From: Fimbriimonadaceae bacterium
GTDB lineage: Bacteria; Armatimonadota; Fimbriimonadia; Fimbriimonadales; Fimbriimonadaceae
DNA length: 8,851 nucleotides
Reading direction: 5' to 3'
NCBI GenBank assembly: GCA_019454665.1
Contig: JACFNW010000068.1
Location: 1 to 8,851 of the forward strand
The position numbers were made by a program, and so were the translations under genes. The notes beneath the pieces were generated by a model that worked only from the letters and a program-made list of their open reading frames with translations, ran no database searches and was not told the DNA's origin. Of this stretch, positions 1 to 7,012 are shown piece by piece. How positions within the stretch are numbered: the first letter of the stretch is position 1; each line of letters starts with the position of its first letter.

Positions 1-112
1 GTTTTTGGGGCATGTCCGGCACTGACGCCCGATCGGCGGCATCGCGAGCCGTGGAATTCTCCCCGTGGGTGGGTGGGAGTGCAAGAGGACAAACCGAGAA
101 GTGAAGTGTGGC

Positions 113-262
113 CAGATTGGCGCAGCACCGCTGGTCCGGCGAGCCGGAGGACGCGCCGACGCGGGTCACGCCCCAGGGGTCCGTGTACCTTCGGGCCGAG
201 ACCTGGAAGGTCCCGCCCGAGCCTTTCGTCAGCGTCGCGATCATGTTCCCGTGTCGTTCATA
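113..262 (-). pseudogene. RHS-repeat protein fragment (remnant)
   Basis: Read on the minus strand, this stretch encodes a peptide that begins YERHGNM and continues through ARRYTDPWG, then GASSGSPDQ and ends CCANL. RHS/YD-repeat proteins carry this kind of order (D-x-HGN-hIA, then a Y-x-DPWG or DAWG turn, then a G-x-P-x-R-Y-C-A-N-L stretch) just before their hyperconserved core. The usual continuation, with DDESGL and RARYYxP, is missing: after CANL the frame runs on as unrelated sequence to the window edge. A TAG stop at 263-265 sits directly before the first recognisable codon, so the 5' part is gone too. Third codon positions are almost all G or C inside the fragment and much less so outside it. 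It is therefore best read as a broken or displaced cassette rather than a working gene. The family call rests on recalled motifs. It could instead be a chance open frame. Confidence 0.5.
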
Positions 263-270
263 CTACGGAA

Positions 271-283
271 CCTTTGCCAAAGG
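271..283. repeat. Perfect 6+6 palindrome (possible operator)
   Basis: CCTTTG-C-CAAAGG is a perfect inverted repeat with a 1-base centre. It lies just outside the RHS-like fragment and about 120 bases before the cytochrome b-like gene. Its short arms and single-base centre fit a dimeric regulator site better than a terminator, and no T-run follows it. No target gene can be assigned from this window alone. Confidence 0.3.
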
Positions 284-386
284 CGAGGAAACGTCAAGCG
301 TCCGTCCCCAAAACGGAGCGAATCGGACAATGGCCATCGCTCCTGTATATCATCCACCGCCAAGCCGATGAAGGCGCGGGATCGGC

Positions 387-392
387 TATCAT
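387..392 (+). promoter_or_regulatory. -10 element TATCAT of the cytochrome b-like gene
   Basis: TATCAT lies 9 bases before the ATG at 402, so transcription would start about 2-3 bases before the start codon and the mRNA would be almost leaderless. No good -35 hexamer is visible 16-19 bases upstream, so an activator may be needed. The same hexamer, followed by a similar GGGTC-containing spacer, precedes the molybdopterin oxidoreductase gene at 2835-2845, which suggests that the two are controlled together. Confidence 0.45.
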
Positions 393-401
393 GAGGGTCG
401 A

Positions 402-1430
402 ATGAAGCGTTCACCGACCGGCGTCGCGTTTTTGGCAGCCAGTCTAGCCGCCTTGGCGGTGGTGGGAGCGATCGCGCTCGGCTCGGGGTCGTTCGATCGG
501 TTCGACCGGCCGCTCGCCGCTTACGCCGCGGCCACGGTGTTCGCGGCCTTCGCCGTGGTCTATCGCTACACCATGTGGATCCAGCGTCCCCCGACGTGGC
601 GGTATTTCCTAGCCGGGTGGAGGCTGTTTCTGCGCCCCGGCCGCATCCTTCCCAACATCGCAAAACTGGCGAAGCTGCTCTGGCTCAACATCGTGGCGCA
701 GCGGTTCATCGAAAGGCGCAGCCCGAAGCGGTGGCTGGCTCATATGTGTCTCGCTTGGGGATGTTTGCTGGCGTTCGCCATCACGTTCCCGCTCAGTTGG
801 GGCTGGGTGCAGTTCGGCGTCGGCGAAGGCGGGCGTTACGTGGTCGAGTTCATGGGGATGCGGCAGTTCGAGTTCCCGCCCCACAGCATCGTCGGCTTCC
901 TCTTCTTCAATGGACTCAACATCAGCGCCGTCTTGGTGCTGGTCGGGGTTGGGTTGGCCATGCACCGTCGCCTGTTCGAATCGGGCGCTCAGGCCGTCCA
1001 GTCGCTGGCCGCCGACCTGTTGCCTCTCTTCCTTTTGTTCGCTGTTTCGGTGACCGGTCTGATGCTGACGGCGAGTTACAAGCTGATGGGCGGCGAGAAC
1101 TTCTCGTTCCTATCGCTGGTGCACGCGTTCACCGTGATCGTGTTGCTGTTGTACATGCCCTTCGGCAAGCTGTTCCACGTGATCCAGCGGCCGGCGCAAC
1201 TGGGTGTGGCGTACTACAAGGAGGAATGCGCCAGCGGGCCCCAGGCCGTGTGCCCGCGTTCGGGTCAGCCATTCCAAGCCCAGCTCCACCACGACGACCT
1301 CGTCGCCGTGATGAAGGAGTTGGGAATGGACTTCGGGCCGCACCAGGACCTCTCGCCGCAGGAAAAGCGCAAGTTAATCGCCCTCAATCAGGCGGCTTTG
1401 ATGGCTGATCGACAGCCGTTTGTCGGTTGA
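402..1430 (+). CDS. NarI-like membrane cytochrome b subunit
   Basis: A 342-residue integral membrane protein with about six hydrophobic segments (roughly residues 8-27, 37-58, 113-133, 162-187, 203-224, 238-256). His241 and His259 are 18 residues apart on the last helix, the same spacing as the haem-ligand pair on the last helix of the nitrate reductase gamma subunit NarI. His114, in RWLAHMCLAWG, is a candidate ligand on an earlier helix. His161 and His188 are further options. The soluble C-terminal tail has Cys276 and Cys284 and a basic, amphipathic end. The likely role is to exchange electrons between membrane quinol and the iron-sulfur and molybdenum proteins encoded next door. The start is chosen because a -10 element lies just upstream and the hydrophobic N-terminus follows at once. 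The gene stands alone on the plus strand and meets the convergent operon with no gap. The redox role is inference. It could also be a related HdrE/DsrM-like subunit. Confidence 0.7.
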   Translation: MKRSPTGVAFLAASLAALAVVGAIALGSGSFDRFDRPLAAYAAATVFAAFAVVYRYTMWIQRPPTWRYFLAGWRLFLRPGRILPNIAKLAKLLWLNIVAQRFIERRSPKRWLAHMCLAWGCLLAFAITFPLSWGWVQFGVGEGGRYVVEFMGMRQFEFPPHSIVGFLFFNGLNISAVLVLVGVGLAMHRRLFESGAQAVQSLAADLLPLFLLFAVSVTGLMLTASYKLMGGENFSFLSLVHAFTVIVLLLYMPFGKLFHVIQRPAQLGVAYYKEECASGPQAVCPRSGQPFQAQLHHDDLVAVMKELGMDFGPHQDLSPQEKRKLIALNQAALMADRQPFVG

Positions 1431-1670
1431 TCACTCGCTGGCGTCCATTCGGCGGATGCCCAACAGCATCCAGATGTTGACCGCAAGGATCGCCACGCTC
1501 ACGGCCGCGCCGGGAACCGCCATCTCCTTCGCGCCGCCGCCGATCTGACCCTCCAGCACGCTCACAAAGAGCCACAACTGCAACAAAACCAGCACGAACT
1601 GGAAGAGCATCAGCGCGACGAACACGGTGGACTTTTGGCTCCTGCGCTCGCGATGCACCCGGTTCTTCAC
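1431..1670 (-). CDS. Small two-helix membrane protein of the redox operon
   Basis: A 79-residue protein starting at GTG, whose first base pairs overlap the Rieske gene's stop as GTGA. This tight coupling decides the start, because no ATG would give both helices in full. After a basic N-terminus ([12 protein letters not shown]) come two hydrophobic helices at about residues 16-38 and 52-72, joined by a short Gly-rich loop (GQIGGGAKE), and then a short charged tail. There are no Cys or His residues suited to binding a cofactor within the membrane, so it is probably a structural or assembly subunit that holds the Rieske protein or the cytochrome. It is the last gene of the minus-strand operon, and its stop touches the stop of the convergent cytochrome b-like gene. 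I do not recognise a named family. Confidence 0.75.
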   Translation of the reverse strand: MKNRVHRERRSQKSTVFVALMLFQFVLVLLQLWLFVSVLEGQIGGGAKEMAVPGAAVSVAILAVNIWMLLGIRRMDASE

Positions 1671-2161
1671 GCTTCGCCCCCGTGACGGACGCCAACGGCA
1701 TAGACGTCGCCTTCGCGCACTTCGAGCAGGATCTGCGGCAAGGGATGGGGCGGCGGGCCCTGCAACACGCTGCCATCCTTGGCCGAGAACGCCCCGTTGT
1801 GGCAAGGGCAGTACAGCCGGTCCTTGTCGGATTGGTATTCCACGGGACAGGATAGGTGGGTGCAACGCTGGGAGAACGCCACAAAGGAGCCGTCCTCGCG
1901 CCGAATGAGCAGGCAGATATCTTGTTGCCTCGGATACCGAAACGCCAAGGACCCGCCGATCGCGATCGAATCCGCGCTGGTCAGACGCACCGCCTCGAAG
2001 GTGCGCTCGCCCTTCGGAATCGCCGCCCAAGCCGCCATGCCGACAGAACCCGCGGCCAGACCTCCGCTCGCCAACGTCATGAACTTGAAGAACTCGCGGC
2101 GACTGACGTAATGGTCCTCTTCCCAGTCGATCGGAAAGTCCTGTCGCAGGCGTTCGTTCAT
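1667..2161 (-). CDS. Tat-exported Rieske [2Fe-2S] protein
   Basis: A 164-residue Rieske protein. Box I is CTHLSC (Cys100, His102, Cys105) and box II is CPCHNG (Cys118, Cys120, His121). Cys100/His102 and Cys118/His121 are the cluster ligands, and Cys105 with Cys120 can form the disulfide found in high-potential bc1/b6f-type Rieske proteins. The N-terminus has a twin-arginine motif, SRREFFKF (residues 20-27), and then a hydrophobic segment (about 29-48) with no obvious cleavage site, so it is probably a Tat-exported, N-terminally anchored protein on the outer face of the membrane. The ATG overlaps the ferredoxin gene's TGA (ATGA), which fixes the start and shows coupling. A bc1-like Rieske next to a NarI-like cytochrome and a molybdenum enzyme suggests a quinol-linked electron route. 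The partner cytochrome is inferred from context. Confidence 0.9.
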   Translation of the reverse strand: MNERLRQDFPIDWEEDHYVSRREFFKFMTLASGGLAAGSVGMAAWAAIPKGERTFEAVRLTSADSIAIGGSLAFRYPRQQDICLLIRREDGSFVAFSQRCTHLSCPVEYQSDKDRLYCPCHNGAFSAKDGSVLQGPPPHPLPQILLEVREGDVYAVGVRHGGEA

Positions 2162-2757
2162 CGGTCGGTCCTCGTGTTGTTCAGCAGGTCCGTTTTGCGG
2201 ACCACGGCATCGGGGCGAACGGTCAGTTGGCGCGTTCCGGCCGGAACCATCAGGCTCACCTTGGTGGTGATGGTGCGTTCGCCGAAAACGAACGCGTTGA
2301 TGGGCGACCCTTGGCGTTCGGCGATCTCCTCGGGCGTCCCATAGAAGAGGGCTTGGGAGGGGCACACCGTGGCGCACATCGGCTTCTTGCCGACCGACGT
2401 CCGGTCGTAACACATGTCGCACTTCATCATCTGGTCAATCGCCGCGTCGTACTTCGGGACGCCGAACGGACAAGCGAAAACGCAGTTGGTGCACCCGATG
2501 CACCTCGGCTTGAGCGAGCTCTGCACGACGCCGTCGGCGGTTCGCTTGATGGCGTCGGCAGGGCAGACGGCGGCGCAAGCCGGCTCGTCGCAATGCATGC
2601 AGATGACGGGCGTCGTTTGCACCGTGTCCCCCCGCTGGATGGTCTCCAGATGGATCATGGACACCCCGGCGTGCGTATCGCACTCGGCGCAGGCCTGCAC
2701 GCACGCGTTGCATCCGATGCACCGGCTTGGGTCGATGTAGAATCGTCGCTCGCTCAT
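2158..2757 (-). CDS. 4x[4Fe-4S] ferredoxin-type electron-transfer subunit
   Basis: A 199-residue iron-sulfur protein of the NrfC/DmsB/PhsB type, with sixteen cysteines in four sets: Cys13/16/19/23, Cys53/56/61/65, Cys86/89/92/96 and Cys113/116/128/132. In this family the sets are shared between N- and C-terminal halves to build four [4Fe-4S] clusters that carry electrons between a membrane subunit and a molybdopterin catalytic subunit. There is no signal peptide, so it should act in the cytoplasm with the divergently encoded molybdenum enzyme, or be carried by a partner. The ATG at 2757 is chosen because it starts just ahead of the first cluster motif. A longer form from 2847 would run back over the promoter of the neighbour. 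The gene leads the three-gene minus-strand operon. It lacks a clear Shine-Dalgarno sequence. Confidence 0.88.
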   Translation of the reverse strand: MSERRFYIDPSRCIGCNACVQACAECDTHAGVSMIHLETIQRGDTVQTTPVICMHCDEPACAAVCPADAIKRTADGVVQSSLKPRCIGCTNCVFACPFGVPKYDAAIDQMMKCDMCYDRTSVGKKPMCATVCPSQALFYGTPEEIAERQGSPINAFVFGERTITTKVSLMVPAGTRQLTVRPDAVVRKTDLLNNTRTDR

Positions 2758-2768
2758 GGTGCCGAACC

Positions 2769-2779
2769 AGTGTAGGATA
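2769..2779 (-). promoter_or_regulatory. Possible -10 for the ferredoxin-Rieske operon
   Basis: On the minus strand TATCCT (2779-2774) overlaps TACACT (2774-2769), 11-16 bases before the ferredoxin ATG. Either could serve as a -10 element with a very short leader. No convincing -35 is visible, so the call is weak. The 88-base gap at 2758-2845 must hold the promoters for both divergent transcripts. Confidence 0.3.
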
Positions 2780-2810
2780 GCGCATTCAGACCTACGAAAG
2801 GGGGACCATG

Positions 2811-2840
2811 TTGACCCACGGATCCGTTTCAGCCTATCAT
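2811..2840 (+). promoter_or_regulatory. Sigma70-type promoter of the molybdopterin oxidoreductase gene
   Basis: TTGACC (2811-2816), an 18-base spacer and TATCAT (2835-2840) form a strong promoter. The -10 ends only 5 bases before the ATG at 2846, so transcription should begin on or within a base or two of the start codon and give a leaderless mRNA. This fixes the start of the gene, which has no Shine-Dalgarno sequence. It also argues against longer forms that begin at 2756. Confidence 0.7.
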
Positions 2841-2846
2841 GGGTCA
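2812..2846. repeat. Inverted repeat spanning the promoter
   Basis: TGACCCA (2812-2818) and TGGGTCA (2840-2846) are perfect inverted copies 21 bases apart. One arm covers the -35 element and the other covers the last base of the -10 and the start site. A regulator that binds both arms would block the promoter. The arms may also just reflect the -35 consensus and a common GGGTC start-site sequence. Confidence 0.3.
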
Positions 2847-5047
2847 TGGCCCGACTTCCCGTTTCCGCCGAAACCCTTCAGGCCCAGTTCGGACCCCACC
2901 TGAACTACCAGCCCCCGGGCGGCTGGCAAGCTCGCGGCGAGCCCACCAAGGTCGTGAAGACCCACTGTTGCTTCTGCGGCCAGCAATGCGGCATCCAACT
3001 CAAGGTGCGGGACAACAAGGTCATCGGGTTCGAGCCCTGGGAGGAGTTCCCGTTCAACCGAGGCAAGTTGTGTCCCAAGGGCGTGAAGCGCTACATGCAG
3101 GGCAATCACCCGGACCGGTTGCTCAGCCCGATGAAGCGAGTCGAGGGCGTCGGCTTCCAGCCCATTGGATGGGAGGAGGCCTTCGGCACCACGGTTCAGG
3201 CCATCCAGCGGATCCAAGCCGAGCATGGCAAGGATGCCGTGGCCGTTCTCTCGGGCGTTTCGCTGACCAACGAGAAGAGCTATCTTATGGGCAAGTTTGC
3301 ACGGGTGGCCCTGCAGACAAGCGAGCTAGACTACAACGGCCGACTGTGCATGGTGAGCGCCGGAACGGGCAACAAGAAGGCGTTCGGCATCGACCGCGCG
3401 GCCAACTACTGGGAGGACATTCCGAAGGCCGAAGTGATTCTGTGCGTGGGCACCAATGTCGCCGAGTGCTCGCCGATCACCACCGATTACATCTGGCGCG
3501 CACGCGACCGAGGGGCCAAGCTCATCATGATAGACCCCCGCGTGACGCCGCTCGCACGCACGTGCGATCTCCATCTGCCCGTGCGGCCGGGCACCGATTC
3601 GGCGCTTCTCACCGGAATCCTGCGGGTGCTGATCGAGGAGGGCTTCGTCAACGAGCCCTTCATCGCGGATCACACGAGTGGCTGGGAAGAGGCCAAGGCG
3701 AGCGCGCTCGCGCAACCGCTGGAGGATGCGGCACGCATCAGCGGCGTCCGTCTCGAAGACATCGTCGCGGCGGGCCGGCTGTGGGGCGGCGCCAAGACTT
3801 CCTTTCTCCTTCATGCGCGAGGCATCGAGCACCATACGAAGGGCGTGGACAACGTGTTCGCCTGCATCAACCTGGTGCTGGCAACCGGACGACTGGGCAG
3901 GGAAGGCTGTGGCTATGGCACCATCACGGGTCAGGGCAACGGCCAAGGGGGTCGCGAACACGGGCATAAGTGCGATCAGTTACCAGGGAACAGGGACATC
4001 ACGAATCCCGAGCACCGTGCCTATATCGCGGGTGTGTGGGGCATTCCAGAATCCGAGATGCCTGGCAAGGGACACACGGCTCAGGAGATCATGGAGCTGA
4101 TCCACGACCGGAAGATCAAGGCCCTGATCTCGATCTGTTTCAATCCGTTGGTCTCGCTGCCAGACGGCAACTTCACGCGCGAAGCCCTATCTAGGCTGGA
4201 GCACTACACGGCCATTGACTTCTTCCTCAACGAGACCGCCCACCACGCCGACATCGTCCTGGCAGGTTCGCTGCACGAGGAGGAAGAGGGCACGAGCACG
4301 AGCGCCGAGGGCCGCGTCATCCGCATCCGAAAAGCCGTGGACCCGCCGGGAGACGCCCGCACGGACACGGCGATCATCCTGGAACTTGCCAAGCGGCTCG
4401 GTCGAGGCCAGTATTTCCAGTACGGGTCTTCCGAGGACATCTTCAACGAACTGCGCGTCGCCAGCAAGGGTGGGACCGCCGACTACTATGGCATCACCTA
4501 TGAGCGCATCGAAAGCGAGATGGGCGTATTCTGGCCATGCCCCGAGATCGGCCACCCAGGAACCCCTCGGCTGTTCGAAGACCTGAAGTTCCACACGCCG
4601 GACGGCAAGGCCCACTTCCACGCGACCCCCTACCGCCCATCGGCCGAAGAGCCCGACGAGGAGTTTCCAGTGATCCTAACAACGGGCCGCATCGTATCCC
4701 AGTACCTGAGCGGCACCCAGACACGACGGATCGGAGGGTTGATTGACATCTGCGCCGAACCCTATGTCGAGATTCACCCCACGTTGGCAGCCGAATACCA
4801 GATTGCGGATACCGATTGGATCAAGGTCGAAAGCCGCCGCGGTGCCGTCGTGTTGCGCGCCAAAGTCGTCACCACGATTCGTCCCGACACGGTGTTCATC
4901 CCATACCACTGGCCCGGGAAGCGGTCGGCGAACAACCTGACGGTCCGCGCCCTCGACCCCCTGAGCAAGATCCCCGAGTTCAAACGCGCCTGCGTCCGCC
5001 TGAGCAAGGCCCCTGGCCCCGAACCTCTCGAGCCCCGTGGAACTTGA
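2846..5047 (+). CDS. Molybdopterin oxidoreductase, NasA/FdhF-like (putative assimilatory nitrate reductase)
   Basis: A 733-residue catalytic subunit of the Mo-bisMGD (DMSO reductase) superfamily. The N-terminal [4Fe-4S] site is Cys41, Cys44, Cys48 and Cys76 (C-x2-C-x3-C-x27-C), and CPKG carries the conserved lysine after the fourth cysteine. [10 protein letters not shown] places Cys168 as the expected molybdenum ligand, as in NasA and Cys-type formate dehydrogenases. Cofactor-binding regions are visible at GTNVAE (202-207), IDPR (229-232), [12 protein letters not shown] (362-373), LPGNRD (379-384) and HEEEEGT (477-483). The C-terminal domain (about 605-715) has TTGR and [12 protein letters not shown]. 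There is no Tat signal, so the enzyme should be cytoplasmic. The divergent iron-sulfur operon and the cytochrome b-like gene are its likely electron partners. Nitrate is the best substrate guess, formate the main alternative. The start follows from the leaderless promoter. Confidence 0.85.
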   Translation: MARLPVSAETLQAQFGPHLNYQPPGGWQARGEPTKVVKTHCCFCGQQCGIQLKVRDNKVIGFEPWEEFPFNRGKLCPKGVKRYMQGNHPDRLLSPMKRVEGVGFQPIGWEEAFGTTVQAIQRIQAEHGKDAVAVLSGVSLTNEKSYLMGKFARVALQTSELDYNGRLCMVSAGTGNKKAFGIDRAANYWEDIPKAEVILCVGTNVAECSPITTDYIWRARDRGAKLIMIDPRVTPLARTCDLHLPVRPGTDSALLTGILRVLIEEGFVNEPFIADHTSGWEEAKASALAQPLEDAARISGVRLEDIVAAGRLWGGAKTSFLLHARGIEHHTKGVDNVFACINLVLATGRLGREGCGYGTITGQGNGQGGREHGHKCDQLPGNRDITNPEHRAYIAGVWGIPESEMPGKGHTAQEIMELIHDRKIKALISICFNPLVSLPDGNFTREALSRLEHYTAIDFFLNETAHHADIVLAGSLHEEEEGTSTSAEGRVIRIRKAVDPPGDARTDTAIILELAKRLGRGQYFQYGSSEDIFNELRVASKGGTADYYGITYERIESEMGVFWPCPEIGHPGTPRLFEDLKFHTPDGKAHFHATPYRPSAEEPDEEFPVILTTGRIVSQYLSGTQTRRIGGLIDICAEPYVEIHPTLAAEYQIADTDWIKVESRRGAVVLRAKVVTTIRPDTVFIPYHWPGKRSANNLTVRALDPLSKIPEFKRACVRLSKAPGPEPLEPRGT

Positions 5048-5055
5048 TCGCGTCG

Positions 5056-5086
5056 GCCCCTGAGGGCACGCCAGGGGCGCATGCGC
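5056..5086. repeat. Hairpin plus GC palindrome in the 33-base gap
   Basis: GCCCCTG (5056-5062) pairs perfectly with CAGGGGC (5072-5078) across a 9-base loop, and GCGCATGCGC (5077-5086) is a 10-base palindrome over the ATG of the next gene. There is no T-run, so this is not a classical intrinsic terminator. It may slow read-through from the molybdenum enzyme gene or act on the start of the FHA gene. Confidence 0.4.
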
Positions 5087-7012
5087 TATAGTAGCAGTGA
5101 TTTGTCCGCCTCGCGAAGGCTCGCCCAGAAGAAGACAACCATCGAGGGTTTGGCGCCGGTTCTCGACGCCTGCCGGGCCGCGCGCCAACTGGTCGAGAAG
5201 CAGCAGCCCGCGGGCGTTGACCTGAGCCAGTCCGCCTCCCGATTAGGCGCCTTGACGAAGCGGCTCGAGAGCCCGCTCATCTTCTGGGTCGTCGGCTCCG
5301 ATCCGCCCACCGAGTTGGACGCCGCCCTAGACGCGTTGGACGTTCCGGCCCGGTTGGAGACCGCTGCGCCAAGGTCCCCAGCAGACCAAAGCCTGCTGCT
5401 GCGGCGCCCGGAAGGCGAGTCCCTCCACAAGGCCGCGTTCGTCGTGGGTCGAGACCCCGCTGCCGACGTGCCGTTGACCGAGAGCCCCCACGTCAGCAAG
5501 AAGCACCTGCGATTCGAACGAAGCAACATAGGTTGGACGTCAACCGACCTGGGCGCGACCAACGGCACTTGGATCGCCTCGCCTCCGGATGCGGGTCCAG
5601 AGCGGCTCGAACCCAACGTGGCCACGCCCGTCGCAAAAGCCACCAGGTTCATCCTGGGCGGAGAGCCGGGCATGGCCGGCGTGGTGGAACTGGTGGTCGA
5701 GCCCCACCAACGAGACCAAAGTGTGGAAGCCGATGCGCTGGTCCTGTGCGGCCCTCGGCCGTCGCTCGATGCGCTGCGATTGGCGGAGAGCAAGCCCGAG
5801 ATGCCCATCCTTCTGTGTGAAGGAGCCACCATCCCCGACGAACTGGGGCGGGGAAGGCACATAGGCGAGTGGGGGGAAGACAACGAGCCGTGGCTTCAAA
5901 GGGCCGTTGCGATTTGCACGCAGACCCGATACTCCAGAGGGCTGGGCGAAATCCAATCGCTCCTCCAGGACGCTTTATCCAACATTGCAGACGCCATCGA
6001 GGCCCTTGCGCGCCAGACCGACGCCGACCGAGACTTGATGAAAGCTTCGAAGGCCGATGGCGACAAACTCAAACACCTCATGGACGACGCGGCAAAAGGG
6101 CTTTCCGAGCACCACGCCCGCGTAAGAGATGCGGTACGCTCCAAGACCGAGGGTCAACTGAATCGCCGAATTGCCAGTTCATTAGCGGCCAGGACCGCAG
6201 CGGAATTGGCTCAGTACGAGCCAAACCTAGCCATGTCATGCGACGCCGACCTCGGAGTGGTGCGGTTCCAGTGTATCAGCCAAGTCGCCGACAAGCTTAC
6301 CGAGATGCTGCAAAAGACGACCGAAGATTGGTCGGTAGGCATCTGGAGGTCGCTTGCCGACCGACGGCAAGCCCAAGTCGTTCGCCTTCGCGAGGCCATC
6401 GCCAAGATTCCAGGGGCTAGGGCGGATTGGATTCCCTCGTTCGAGCACGAGCGAGATGCTGGACCCAAAGTTGTCCGACGCATCCTGGCGCAGCCCGTGG
6501 TCTTCAGCGATACGATTGCTCTGGAACATCGGAACTTCATCATCTCTATACTTAGAAGCGTGCAGAATTCGGTGATGCTCTTGCTGATGGGTTCGTTCAT
6601 GGCTGCGCGAATGGGACTACTCGGACGAAGCGAGATCACTCTCTGGATACAGAGAAACGACAAGCTGATCCTGTCACTTCTGGTGGTGCTACTCCTGATG
6701 GCGTTCATCTCGCACTTTAAAGGCGTTGCCAAGACCGTGCGAGCAGCCATGCAGAAGGACGCCGAAGCGATCCTCGGCTATTGGATATCCGCCATACAAG
6801 ACGAACTGGAGACACGCTTCGAGCATCACGCCAAGGAGGTCAAAGCCGTGCTGGACACCAAAGTGTCACGTGCCGTTGATTCGGCAAACGCTCAGGCTTC
6901 GGAGGCTGCTTCGGCGGCTCAAACGCGCATCTCCGAAGCAGGCTCCCGCATTCGGCAACTCGAAGCCTACGCCGAAAGCCTGCAAGCTATGGTGCGCACG
7001 CTACCCACCTGA
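5081..7012 (+). CDS. FHA-domain membrane protein with dynamin-like layout and no P-loop
   Basis: 643 residues. The FHA domain spans about 108-205, with Gly123-Arg124, SKKH (139-142) and Asn161-Gly162-Thr163, the residues that bind phosphothreonine peptides. Before it, RLESPLIFWVVGSDPPTELD (61-80) sits where a dynamin-like GTPase would have its G1 loop, but GKS/T is absent. After it, DALVLCGPRPSLDALRL and MPILLCEG (218-248) resemble the strands of the later GTPase half without an NKxD motif. A long helical region (285-490), two hydrophobic helices (about 495-513 and 528-546) and a final coiled coil (555-640) resemble the stalk, membrane paddle and return helix of bacterial dynamins. The dynamin relation is inference. 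The FHA call is firm. A TTG at 5102, 9 bases after TATAGT (5087-5092), is an alternative start. GC content looks lower from about 6480 to 6720. Confidence 0.8.
   Translation: MRYSSSDLSASRRLAQKKTTIEGLAPVLDACRAARQLVEKQQPAGVDLSQSASRLGALTKRLESPLIFWVVGSDPPTELDAALDALDVPARLETAAPRSPADQSLLLRRPEGESLHKAAFVVGRDPAADVPLTESPHVSKKHLRFERSNIGWTSTDLGATNGTWIASPPDAGPERLEPNVATPVAKATRFILGGEPGMAGVVELVVEPHQRDQSVEADALVLCGPRPSLDALRLAESKPEMPILLCEGATIPDELGRGRHIGEWGEDNEPWLQRAVAICTQTRYSRGLGEIQSLLQDALSNIADAIEALARQTDADRDLMKASKADGDKLKHLMDDAAKGLSEHHARVRDAVRSKTEGQLNRRIASSLAARTAAELAQYEPNLAMSCDADLGVVRFQCISQVADKLTEMLQKTTEDWSVGIWRSLADRRQAQVVRLREAIAKIPGARADWIPSFEHERDAGPKVVRRILAQPVVFSDTIALEHRNFIISILRSVQNSVMLLLMGSFMAARMGLLGRSEITLWIQRNDKLILSLLVVLLLMAFISHFKGVAKTVRAAMQKDAEAILGYWISAIQDELETRFEHHAKEVKAVLDTKVSRAVDSANAQASEAASAAQTRISEAGSRIRQLEAYAESLQAMVRTLPT

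Larger units (their letters stand above)
1..401. other. Gene-poor left edge, no intact gene
   Basis: No frame in these 401 bases gives a convincing complete protein. The open frames on the plus strand (for example one from a GTG at 108 to 371) have no recognisable motif, and their GC-rich third positions are shared with the minus-strand RHS-like fragment. The stretch holds that fragment, a 13-bp palindrome at 271-283, a G-rich run near 66-79, and at its right end the promoter region of the cytochrome b-like gene. I see no tRNA, CRISPR repeat or insertion-sequence end. Confidence 0.6.

Noticed and set aside
108..371. Plus-strand 87-codon frame with GC-rich third positions
   Set aside because: Its third positions pair with those of the minus-strand RHS-like frame, so the signal is shared. 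It starts at GTG, and composition decays after about 260.
575..1408. Long plus-strand frame inside the cytochrome b-like gene
   Set aside because: Arg/Pro/Gly-rich translation typical of an out-of-frame shadow in GC-rich DNA. The overlapping frame has clear membrane helices and a haem-ligand pair.
2756..2845. Longer start for the molybdopterin oxidoreductase
   Set aside because: It would run through the promoter and the divergent ferredoxin start. The added residues are unlike family N-termini.
2808..2903. Short plus-strand frame (31 codons) with a good AAGGGGGA ribosome-binding sequence before its ATG
   Set aside because: The strong promoter at 2811-2840 starts transcription after this ATG, its peptide has no recognisable pattern, and it overlaps the molybdenum enzyme gene in another frame.
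5056..5078. Hairpin as an intrinsic terminator
   Set aside because: No T-run follows the stem, so classical Rho-independent termination is not supported.
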